A DNA stretch of 39,971 nt from Acidimicrobiaceae bacterium. GTDB lineage: Bacteria > Actinomycetota > Acidimicrobiia > Acidimicrobiales > Aldehydirespiratoraceae. Both the position numbers and the translations under genes were made by a program. Under the pieces are notes generated by a model. That model did no database searches, was not told the origin of the DNA, and worked only from the letters and a program-made list of their open reading frames with translations. Below are positions 1-7,055 of this stretch, piece by piece. The DNA lies in NCBI GenBank assembly GCA_026706815.1, contig JAPOYA010000020.1, forward strand, positions 1 to 39,971, given 5' to 3'. Position 1 is the first letter of the stretch. The number at the start of each line of letters is the position of its first letter.

Positions 1-74
1 CACCACGAGCCATTCAGATGCGTACACGGAACTCCCTCCCAATCCACTCGGTGGATAGCCGATCAGGTCACCGG

Positions 75-1211
75 TCAGCGGGTGCGGGGGAGGTTGAGGT
101 GGCGTTCGGCGATGTTGTTGCGGTTGATCTCGGTTGTGCCGCCCTGGAAAGTCTGCGGGACGGAGTGGCGGACATCGTGGTCGATCCATCCCTCTGCCGC
201 CGCGCCCTGCTCGTTCAGGCCGAGGAGGCCTTCGGGTCCGGCAGCGGCCTGGGCCCAGCGTGCGTGGCGTTGATACGCCTCGGTCGCAAAGACTTTGGCA
301 ATCGAACCCTCCGTGCCGCTCGGCTCGCCGATTGCCGCCGTCCAAACCGTGCGCTGGGTCAGCAACTCTGCAACCTGTGCGTCTATCGCCACCTGGGCCA
401 TGCGTTCACGATGCACCGGATCGGCGATCACACCTGATGCCTCGGCCCACTTGCCGAAGCGCCGCAGCAGAGGCGTCAACGCCCCGGTGTTGGCCATGCC
501 GCGTTCGAAACCGAACATGATCGACACAACCCGCCAGCCCTCGTTCACCTCACCGACGACCCATTCGCCGCCCACGCGAACATCGTCGTAGAAGGTGGCA
601 TTGGACCGCTCCGTGCTCATCGTGTGAATCGGATCGACGGTGATACCGGGCGTGTCCGCGGGGATGATGAAGACGGTGAACCCGCCGTACCGGCCGGCGT
701 TGGGATCGGTGCGGGTCAACAGGAACACCCAATCGGAAACCTGCGCCATGGTGGTCCACATCTTCGAACCGTTGATCACCCACTCGTCGCCGTCACGAAC
801 GGCGCGGGTTGAGATTGCCGGCAGGTCGCTACCGCCGTCGGGTTCGGTCAAACCGAAACAGACGAACTCCTCCCCCGCCAACAGGGCCGCGGTCACCCTC
901 TGGTTCTGAGCCGCCGTACCCGCCGCGTTGAGCACGCCCGCGATCACCAGTGCCATACCCACCGAATCGAAAGGCGCCCCCGCTTTCTCGGCTTCGCTTG
1001 ACAGCATCCACATCACCATCGGATCCTGCCCCTCCCCCGGCATCGCCTTCCCGAGAAGACCGGCATCGCCGAGAGCCTTGGCGAGTTCGACGCAATGGTT
1101 GGCTCCTGTGCGATGAGCCCGTTCAATCACCTCGTCGTCGATGTGGGCGCGAATGCAGGCGCGGATCTCGCTTCGGAGCGCCTCGTGATGGTCAGACAGT
1201 CGAAAGTCCAT
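75..1211 (-). CDS. Acyl-CoA dehydrogenase, larger subunit of a pair
   Basis: A 378-residue acyl-CoA dehydrogenase, an FAD enzyme that makes the alpha-beta double bond in a CoA thioester. The flavin-binding signature FGLTEPDGGSDLPA lies near residue 120. The C-terminus has the family ending around QTFQGGTTEINRNNIAERHL. I start it at the ATG at 1211 (MDFRLSDHHE); the frame is open further upstream, but that part overlaps the preceding gene and does not look like this family. It follows another acyl-CoA dehydrogenase by 19 bp. Paired genes of this kind form alpha2beta2 enzymes in actinobacterial sterol side-chain degradation (FadE28/FadE29 type). The substrate here cannot be told. Confidence 0.88.
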   Translation of the reverse strand: MDFRLSDHHEALRSEIRACIRAHIDDEVIERAHRTGANHCVELAKALGDAGLLGKAMPGEGQDPMVMWMLSSEAEKAGAPFDSVGMALVIAGVLNAAGTAAQNQRVTAALLAGEEFVCFGLTEPDGGSDLPAISTRAVRDGDEWVINGSKMWTTMAQVSDWVFLLTRTDPNAGRYGGFTVFIIPADTPGITVDPIHTMSTERSNATFYDDVRVGGEWVVGEVNEGWRVVSIMFGFERGMANTGALTPLLRRFGKWAEASGVIADPVHRERMAQVAIDAQVAELLTQRTVWTAAIGEPSGTEGSIAKVFATEAYQRHARWAQAAAGPEGLLGLNEQGAAAEGWIDHDVRHSVPQTFQGGTTEINRNNIAERHLNLPRTR

Positions 1212-1230
1212 GTCAGCGACCCCCGGTTGC

Positions 1231-2259
1231 CTAGGCCCGGCCCCACAGGAGATCGGCGAGTCGCCGCCGCTGTAGCGATGGATCTCCGATGATGTTCGCC
1301 CAGCCTCTAGCTCGTCGGAAATACAGTTGAATGTCGTACTCCAGCGAGAATCCGTAGCCTCCGTGGTAGTGGAGGCTGCGGTCGGTGCAGACCGCTGCGG
1401 CGTCGGCCGCGTGGAGCAGCGCCATCGCTGCCAGAGGCGCAAACTCGGTGACGATCCCTTCGTCCATGTCGATCACACCCGTGCCGTCGACGAGTCCCTC
1501 GTCGAACGCCCACGCCGCCTTGTGAATGAGGAAGCGGCCGCCGTCGACCAGAGCCGGCAGGTCCGCCAGCCCGTGCTGGATCGACTGGAACGACCCGATG
1601 GGCCGACCGAACTGGTGCCGTTCAAGCACATAGTCGACGCCCATCCGCACGGCCCGCTCAGCAATCCCGACCAGCGCCGCGGCCGTGAGCACCCGCCACA
1701 AGTCGAGGCACCGGACAAGGTCCGCCGCCTCACCGAGCACAACACGTTGCCCCTCACGGGCCGAGCGGTCGGCCAGAGGGGCGGAGCCGTGATTGCGAGG
1801 CGAGTCCACCGGCGCCGGGGAGCGGACCGCTACGAGTTCGTCGCCGTCAACGCCCACGACAACACCAGCAACCGCACCGCCGGGTATCAGCCGCCAGGCG
1901 CCTTCCGCATCCGCCGGGCGAAGCGCCAACGCGGCAATCTGCTCACCGCTCACGATTTCCGGGTCCGGATTAGCACGCGACGCAACCCAGTGTTCGATCA
2001 GCGGGACCGGAGCGATGGTCCCGCCCAGCGCCTCCGCCACGACCACAAGGTCGCTGAGGGTCGCTCCTCCACCACCCGCGTGAGGCGCGGCCGCCATTCC
2101 CGGCGCCTCCAGAGTCCTGAGCTTCTGCCAGAGTTGCGGCGAGTAACCGAGAGGTTCCGCGCCCCGCACGACGTCAATCGGGCTTTCGACCGCGAAGAAC
2201 GCCCCGAACGCATCCGCGATCGCTTCTTGATCAACCGACAGCGAGAAGTCGAGCGCCAC
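1231..2259 (-). CDS. Acyl-CoA dehydrogenase, smaller subunit of a pair
   Basis: A 342-residue acyl-CoA dehydrogenase-like protein with an Ala/Gly-rich N-terminal helical domain, a short and poorly conserved middle domain, and a recognisable C-terminal helical domain (LERHQFGRPIGSFQSIQHGL near residue 218, HYHGGYGFSLEYDIQLYFRR near 310). The canonical TEP-GSD flavin motif is not obvious, as is usual for the non-catalytic-looking partner in heteromeric acyl-CoA dehydrogenases. I chose the GTG at 2259 because GGGAGG lies 5 nt upstream. It is the first gene of the pair, and the LLM oxidoreductase at 2443 diverges from it across 183 bp that must hold both promoters. Pair function as an alpha2beta2 enzyme is inferred. 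Confidence 0.82.
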   Translation of the reverse strand: MALDFSLSVDQEAIADAFGAFFAVESPIDVVRGAEPLGYSPQLWQKLRTLEAPGMAAAPHAGGGGATLSDLVVVAEALGGTIAPVPLIEHWVASRANPDPEIVSGEQIAALALRPADAEGAWRLIPGGAVAGVVVGVDGDELVAVRSPAPVDSPRNHGSAPLADRSAREGQRVVLGEAADLVRCLDLWRVLTAAALVGIAERAVRMGVDYVLERHQFGRPIGSFQSIQHGLADLPALVDGGRFLIHKAAWAFDEGLVDGTGVIDMDEGIVTEFAPLAAMALLHAADAAAVCTDRSLHYHGGYGFSLEYDIQLYFRRARGWANIIGDPSLQRRRLADLLWGRA

Positions 2260-2442
2260 TGCGACCTCCCCAGCCTTTGGCCCTTCCACAGGATAGCTTC
2301 GCCCCGTTCACTGCTGATCACGAGCTGCGGTCCGGCTCGGCGAGTGCCCATCGCCTGAACCCAACACGTCTGAGACCCGCCCCGGCTGGTCGCGGCGCTG
2401 TCGCTCAGGGTGGTCGGGGTATTGTCGGGGTCGGAGGCAGCG

Positions 2443-3315
2443 ATGAAGATCGGGTACGCATCGATGAACACACCCTCAGACGTTCGGCCCGACCGGCTCG
2501 CCAGAGCGCTTGAGGAGCGTGGATACGACTCGCTGTTCGTGGGCGAGCACAGCCACATCCCGACATCGCGACTCACTCCCTACCCCGCAGGCGGTGAGCT
2601 CCCCGACAGCTATCGACAGATGATGGACCCGTTTGTGAGCCTCACCCTTGCCGCGAGCGCGACTACCGCCTTGACCATCGGCACCGGGGTCGCCCTGCCT
2701 CTCGAGCGCGATCTGCTCGCACTGGCCAAGACGGTGGCCACGCTCGACGTGCTGTCCTCGGGTCGTCTGGAGCTCGGTGTGGGAGTCGGCTGGAACGCAG
2801 AGGAGCTCGCCGACCATCGACCCGACATCTCTTGGTCCATGCGCTATCGGGCGCTGGAGGAATGCACCGAAGCACTCCGTCGTCTGTGGATCGACGCCGA
2901 ATCCGAACACCACGGCAGGTACTTCGACTTCGATTCCTCCTGGAGCTTCCCGAAACCTCACCAGAAGCCGCACCCGCCGGTGTTGTGCGGAACCGCTGGC
3001 CGGCTCGGCAGCCGGCACGCGGCGCGTTGGGCTGACGGCTGGATGCCAACCGACATCGGGTTGGGGCCAATTGAGGGGGGCATTCTCGACAAGAAGGTCC
3101 GTCTGTTTCGCGAAGCCGCCGAGCAGGAGAACCGCCCCCGTCTGCCGATCACCATGGTGGCATTCGGCGACCCCGCCGAGGCGACTCTCGCCCACTACCG
3201 CGATCTCGGCATTGAACGTGTGGTGCTGGGGACTGCACGCGCGGGCTGGGACGACCCCTCGACCACGATGGCCTTCATCGACCGCTACGCAGCGCTGATT
3301 CCCGACCTCGGGTGA
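2443..3315 (+). CDS. LLM-class F420-dependent oxidoreductase
   Basis: A 290-residue luciferase-like TIM-barrel oxidoreductase. It begins MKIGYASMNTP and contains LARALEERGYDSLFVGEH near the N-terminus, then GTGVALPLERDLLALAKTVA and SSGRLELGVGVGWNAEE, all typical of the F420-dependent LLM families abundant in actinobacteria. The ATG at 2443 has GGAGG 5 nt upstream, so it is preferred over the in-frame GTG at 2410. It is divergent from the acyl-CoA dehydrogenase pair and convergent with another LLM protein. This placement is consistent with lipid or steroid catabolism, but the substrate is unknown. Confidence 0.88.
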   Translation: MKIGYASMNTPSDVRPDRLARALEERGYDSLFVGEHSHIPTSRLTPYPAGGELPDSYRQMMDPFVSLTLAASATTALTIGTGVALPLERDLLALAKTVATLDVLSSGRLELGVGVGWNAEELADHRPDISWSMRYRALEECTEALRRLWIDAESEHHGRYFDFDSSWSFPKPHQKPHPPVLCGTAGRLGSRHAARWADGWMPTDIGLGPIEGGILDKKVRLFREAAEQENRPRLPITMVAFGDPAEATLAHYRDLGIERVVLGTARAGWDDPSTTMAFIDRYAALIPDLG

Positions 3316-3357
3316 GCTCAAGCCCCGGGGGTTCGGGCGGGTGCTCCGGCCCTCCCG

Positions 3358-4434
3358 TCAGGTGCCCGGATTCGCGGCGAGGTGGTCGAAGCGACCGGCG
3401 GGGCGGGTACGGGCGTACTCGTCGACGACAGGGGTCAACTGTTCGGGGCTGGCGCCGTGCATGATCACCCCGTCGCAGCCGAGGTCGAACTGGCCGCGGA
3501 TCATCTCGACGCATTGGGCGGGACTGCCGGTCGCAGCCGGAGCGAGCCACTCCTCGGGGATCAGCTCAGCAATGTGTTCAAGCTGTTCCGTTGTGGCTGC
3601 CTCGTCGATCCCGCCCTGGAACCCGGCGATGAGCGGATCGGCTCTGAAACGTTCAAGAACCCCTGGATCCCAATTGTTGGTGCGCACCAGCAGGTCGCCG
3701 TAGCCCTGAAGGTAGGTGGCCATGCGACCGACGGTTTTCTTCAATCGCACATGCTCATCGAGGTGATCGCCGATCGTTGCGAAGCAGGACCAAACACGCA
3801 CCGCCGCAGGGTCACGGCCTGCCTGTTCCGCGGCCTGCTTCACCGCGGCTGCAACCCTCGCAGTGGTCTCGTCGGTGAAGAACGTGTGGAGCACCACCGC
3901 ATCGAAGCAACGCCCGCCGAGAGCCAGAGAATTCGGGCCGAAAGCGGTCAGGGCCATGGGAACGTGCTCGCCGGCCGTGATGCGCAGCGACAGGTAGGGG
4001 TAGCTGCCGGCCGGGCCGTCGTGACCGAGAATCGACTCGCCTGCCCACAGTCGGCGCATGAGCCCCGCGAAGTCCTCCATCTGAGCTGTGGTTATCGGGC
4101 GCAGGCCGAAGGCCTGTGACAACAGGGCAATGCCCCTGCCGAGGCCAAGACAGAAACGCCCCTCGGTGAGCTTGTGCATGGTCATCGCGAAGGCCGCGGT
4201 CACCGCCGGATGCCGCAGATGGTGGTTGGTGGCAGCGGTGGCCAAGCCCATGCGCTCAGAAATCGCGCCGGCTGCGCCGGACTGGACAACCGCCTCCTTG
4301 ATGCTCAAACGCTCGCTGATGAACACCGAGCCGAGGTTCATCTCCTCGGCTCGACGCACCTCGTCGAGCATCTCGCGGGGCGATTCTGGCGCTCCGGCCA
4401 ACGTATAGAAGCCGAGTTCATTCATCCGCGGCAT
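3358..4434 (-). CDS. LLM-class F420-dependent oxidoreductase
   Basis: A 358-residue luciferase-like oxidoreductase of a different subgroup from the one at 2443. It shows [20 protein letters not shown] at the start, [16 protein letters not shown] in the core, and [25 protein letters not shown] near the end, where the flavin or deazaflavin phosphate is usually bound. AGGAGG lies 10 nt before the ATG at 4434; the ATG at 4443 is only 1 nt from it and so less likely. The 5' end abuts the remnant of a methylase gene, so the native promoter may lie within that remnant. Confidence 0.86.
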   Translation of the reverse strand: MPRMNELGFYTLAGAPESPREMLDEVRRAEEMNLGSVFISERLSIKEAVVQSGAAGAISERMGLATAATNHHLRHPAVTAAFAMTMHKLTEGRFCLGLGRGIALLSQAFGLRPITTAQMEDFAGLMRRLWAGESILGHDGPAGSYPYLSLRITAGEHVPMALTAFGPNSLALGGRCFDAVVLHTFFTDETTARVAAAVKQAAEQAGRDPAAVRVWSCFATIGDHLDEHVRLKKTVGRMATYLQGYGDLLVRTNNWDPGVLERFRADPLIAGFQGGIDEAATTEQLEHIAELIPEEWLAPAATGSPAQCVEMIRGQFDLGCDGVIMHGASPEQLTPVVDEYARTRPAGRFDHLAANPGT

Positions 4435-4442
4435 ATCGCTCA

Positions 4443-4759
4443 TCCCTCCTGCTTCCGTACACAGCGCTTCCAACACCTGGATATTGGTCTAGTCTGAGTT
4501 GGAAACTTGTCCGGCCACGCCGAAGGGTCGTCCACCAGCGAAGCGAAGAGCACCGCCGACACGTAGCCAACGGCCGCCGCGCCCACCACAAATGCAATGT
4601 CGAGGGATGCCCATGCCGAATACGCTTTTCCCGAGACGAAGCCGCGTTGATCGCATCCAGCGGCAACGCCACCTCGATCAGCTTCCGACGGTCCCCCACA
4701 GCACTGGCATCCTGTCCCTGCGGTTCGCTGGAGTTCATGTAGGCAAACACATTTCTCAT
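4443..4759 (-). pseudogene. Truncated, frameshifted DUF1156-type DNA methylase remnant
   Basis: Only the N-terminus of a DUF1156-family protein (large anti-phage-associated adenine methylases, normally around 900-1000 residues) is left. The diagnostic stretch [18 protein letters not shown], then [20 protein letters not shown], is intact. Near position 4570 one base is missing: the family sequence continues in the next frame as [19 protein letters not shown] and then stops near 4443. The start ATG overlaps the stop of the upstream gene (ATGA at 4756-4759). It is most likely the residue of a deleted defence gene. Family assignment is from memory of the conserved N-terminus. Confidence 0.75.
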
Positions 4760-5535
4760 GCCGCGCGGCGCGAGAGCTTTCTGGACAAATCCTCGGTCGA
4801 TTCCATTGACGAAATCATGTCTCCTGCGACATCGGAGAGTCTTGCAAGGTCAGTCCGGGGGATCGATGCCTGGTCCTCAAAGACGATGATCGACTCGAAG
4901 TCAAGCCTATGGCGGTGGAAGTGCCCGAGCATGATCGTCGTCAGCCGCGCCTTGTCCCGGTTGGGCACACCGTAGACAAAAAGAGGGTCGTTACCTTTGC
5001 CCTCTATCCGATAATCGACGGGATAAGCATCCGCGTTAGGCACTTCAGGCAGATAGTCGCGTTCAATTTTGCTCTCATCCACGAGGTCTTGAAGACACTC
5101 GGTCAGGTCGTCGTAGAACGTCGAACCCACATTCGAACGGGACAGCAACGTCAGGTCGTAGATCCTCGTCAATGCCTGACCGAACGCGAAGATCGCCTCT
5201 GGGAGCCTCTCGACGGAAGTGTCCATGCAGAACACTCCATCGTTGTGCTCAACCCAACTCTCGCTGACAATCCGCTCTAGGAGCATCCCGCGGGTCCCGT
5301 CTAAAAACGAATCGATGTCGTGCTCGTAGCTGATGTGCATCAAGGTGTGGCCTTGGTCGGACAGGCGCAACCCGCCGGCGGGCGCCTCTGACAGATGAAA
5401 GGGGTAGCCGTCTCCGTCGGGGAACACAAAATGGGTGCGCAACATGAGCTCGTCGTCTGAACGCTGCTCAACCTCGATGTCTTCACAGAGGCGCTCACAC
5501 AGCAGTTCCTTCAGAGCCACGCGGTCAATCGTCAT
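4756..5535 (-). CDS. DUF1828/DUF1829-type protein
   Basis: A 259-residue cytosolic protein without signal peptide or membrane segment. Residues about 20-130 match the DUF1828 pattern ([38 protein letters not shown]), and the C-terminal 90 residues match DUF1829 (a charged segment, then [20 protein letters not shown]). The biochemical role of these domains is not known to me; such genes often sit in mobile or defence regions. The ATG at 5535 overlaps the stop of the upstream gene as ATGA, and its own stop overlaps the next start in the same way, so all three are translationally coupled. It appears intact although both outer genes of the locus are broken. Confidence 0.75.
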   Translation of the reverse strand: MTIDRVALKELLCERLCEDIEVEQRSDDELMLRTHFVFPDGDGYPFHLSEAPAGGLRLSDQGHTLMHISYEHDIDSFLDGTRGMLLERIVSESWVEHNDGVFCMDTSVERLPEAIFAFGQALTRIYDLTLLSRSNVGSTFYDDLTECLQDLVDESKIERDYLPEVPNADAYPVDYRIEGKGNDPLFVYGVPNRDKARLTTIMLGHFHRHRLDFESIIVFEDQASIPRTDLARLSDVAGDMISSMESTEDLSRKLSRRAA

Positions 5536-5999
5536 AACGAAAGCCTCAGCTCCTCGTGCTGCGGGGCGCTGAGCCCCCCGACGTTGAAATCGTCGAGTAA
5601 ACATGCCAACGCACCATCGAGAGTTTGAAACCGATCTGTCTCGTCGGCTTCCGACTCGGGTTTCTTGCCCTCCGCAATGGCCTTAGCCGCCGCGCGGTGG
5701 ATGTGCGGACGATAGACAATCTCACCGTGACGGTGGCTCGGCCCGTTGTAGCGCGCAAGCGTCAGGCGACGACCGCCTTGAGGGACATACACAATCCCAC
5801 AAGAAAAATCGCATTCGTCAAGCAAGTTCTGACGCTGGTAAACCGAGAAGTGGGACAGGTGTTCACCTTGGCCGCGCACTTGGAAGTTGCGCTGTTGATG
5901 CCCCGGTTTGTCCAACCAGCGCGCACCCGGGTTCGTTACCCGTTTGGGCATCTGCTGCAGGTAGTCGAGTTCTTGATCGCTGTAGAGCTTGCTACTCAT
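5532..5999 (-). CDS. Hypothetical protein, DUF6978-like
   Basis: A 155-residue soluble protein beginning MSSKLYSDQELDYLQQMPK. The middle has the order NFQVRGQG, YQRQNLLDECDFSCGIVYVP, GPSHRH and RPHIHR, and the end has a helical DGALACLLDDFNV. This pattern (basic strand, YQ-R, pHiH, C-terminal helix) resembles the DUF6978 family as I remember it. No function is assigned. AGAGGA lies 7 nt before the ATG at 5999, which is preferred over the in-frame ATG at 6041. Its stop overlaps the start of the DUF1828/1829 gene. The two may be a small stand-alone unit, possibly toxin-antitoxin-like; that is only a guess from the coupling and setting. Confidence 0.6.
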   Translation of the reverse strand: MSSKLYSDQELDYLQQMPKRVTNPGARWLDKPGHQQRNFQVRGQGEHLSHFSVYQRQNLLDECDFSCGIVYVPQGGRRLTLARYNGPSHRHGEIVYRPHIHRAAAKAIAEGKKPESEADETDRFQTLDGALACLLDDFNVGGLSAPQHEELRLSL

Positions 6000-6085
6000 T
6001 TCCGAATCCTCTCGCGCCAGTCTAGATGCCCCGTCGGACATTGCTCAGGCTCATCGCCGTTGGGACGACTGAGACGCTCGCCTAC

Positions 6086-6298
6086 CTAGGTGGCTCGGCA
6101 AGCGCACGGCAGGTCGCCCAGTCGAGGACTCTCGTTGGATCTATAGACGATCTCTCGGTGGACTCCTCCGCTGTCATCTTCGTAGGTGAGGTTCACCGCA
6201 TACGAGCCGACCCAGGAAGCGTCGATCACCGTGACCGCGCCCGCCGGGCTCACACCATTCACTCGAGCGCCCTTCGTCAGATCCTCCAAACGTCCCAT
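6086..6298 (-). pseudogene. N-terminal stub of an SNF2-type helicase
   Basis: A 70-codon reading frame starting MGRLEDLTKGARVNGVSPAG and continuing through VTVIDASWVGSYAVNLTYED and REIVYRSNESPRL. This matches the conserved first 60 residues of large SNF2/DEAD helicases that accompany DISARM-type and DUF1156-type anti-phage systems, where the next part should be the helicase core. Here it runs into unrelated residues and a stop at 6086, so everything beyond the first domain is gone. It lies upstream of and co-directional with the two small genes and the DUF1156 remnant, which suggests one decayed operon. The match is from memory and should be confirmed by search. Confidence 0.6.
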
Positions 6299-6343
6299 TG
6301 CCCGTCTAGCGCAACCCGACTATTTCTCGCAGATTGCTCTCAT

Positions 6344-6355
6344 TATGCTAGCATA
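6344..6355. promoter_or_regulatory. Palindromic operator/-10 region of vapBC
   Basis: TATGCTAGCATA is a perfect 12-bp palindrome ending 7 bp before the vapB ATG. The left half, TATGCT, is a good -10 hexamer. That would place the transcription start almost at the ATG, giving a nearly leaderless mRNA, and no Shine-Dalgarno is visible. VapB-family antitoxins usually bind short palindromes over their own promoter, so this is the likely autoregulatory site. The role is inferred. Confidence 0.55.
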
Positions 6356-6362
6356 TTGCAAC

Positions 6363-6584
6363 ATGCGGACCCTGTACTTGAGAAACGTTCCAGACGAGGT
6401 TGTCCATCGTCTCGAGACTCTGGCCAGACGCGAGGGACTGTCAGTATCGGCCATGGCCGTGCGGGAACTCGCCGGTTCGACTTGCCGGGCCGACAACCCG
6501 GTGCTGCTCGGCGACCTGCCCGACCTGGACGTCTCAACAGCCGACATCTTGGCCGCACTGCATGAAGGCCGCTCCGAAAGGTGA
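6363..6584 (+). CDS. vapB: VapB/FitA-type antitoxin
   Basis: A 73-residue antitoxin. The N-terminal 40 residues (MRTLYLRNVPDEVVHRLETL, then ARREGLSVSAMAVRELAG) fit a ribbon-helix-helix DNA-binding domain of the FitA/VapB kind: a beta strand, then two helices. The acidic C-terminus (LPDLDVSTADILAALHEGR) is the usual toxin-neutralising tail. The stop overlaps the vapC start as GTGA, so the two are co-translated. The ATG at 6363 is chosen because the ribbon strand starts there and the putative operator lies directly upstream. The in-frame extension to 6186 overlaps the helicase stub and is not credible. Confidence 0.85.
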   Translation: MRTLYLRNVPDEVVHRLETLARREGLSVSAMAVRELAGSTCRADNPVLLGDLPDLDVSTADILAALHEGRSER

Positions 6585-6964
6585 TCGTCGTTGACGCCTC
6601 GGCAGCTGTTTCCGCGCTGCTCCATGACGGTGATGCCCGACAGCAACTTGCCGGGAACCGGCTCGCCGCCCCGCACCTGGTCGACGCCGAAGTGCTCCAG
6701 ACAATGCGCAAACTGCTTCACCGCGGGGCAATGACTCCCAACGACGCCGAACAGGCGATACACCGCTGGACTCGCCTCGGGGTCGAGCGTTTCCCGACGA
6801 CCGGGCTCTCCGCGAGAATCTGGTCCTTGCGAGACAACATTTCGGCCAATGACGCCTCCTACATTGCCCTCGCGGAGGCATTGAACTGTCCGCTGCTCAC
6901 CGCAGACTCGCGGTTGTCATCCGCGCCCGGCCCGACCTGCCCCATAACAGTCCTGCCACGCTGA
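6581..6964 (+). CDS. vapC: VapC-type PIN-domain toxin ribonuclease
   Basis: A 127-residue PIN-domain protein, full length for VapC. The four acidic residues expected at the Mg-dependent RNase active site are present: D5 (VVDASA), E37 (VDAEVL), D91 (ANDASY) and D109 (TADSRL). The GTG start at 6581 overlaps the vapB stop. The toxin would cleave RNA when unbound, and the RHH antitoxin both masks it and represses the operon. The pair sits beside a decayed defence locus, consistent with a mobile-origin segment. No lesion is seen, so it is probably functional. Confidence 0.9.
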   Translation: MIVVDASAAVSALLHDGDARQQLAGNRLAAPHLVDAEVLQTMRKLLHRGAMTPNDAEQAIHRWTRLGVERFPTTGLSARIWSLRDNISANDASYIALAEALNCPLLTADSRLSSAPGPTCPITVLPR

Positions 6965-7055
6965 GGTGAACGAGAGGTGAACGAGACAGGCATCTCCCAC
7001 CGTTTCCGGCTCCGGCTCCCGTGCCGGCTACAACGCGGTGACTGCAACTCGGTGG

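Noticed and set aside
6186..6362. Longer in-frame start for the VapB gene
   Set aside because: The extension overlaps the helicase stub on the other strand, lacks a ribosome binding site and would bury the operator palindrome inside the gene.
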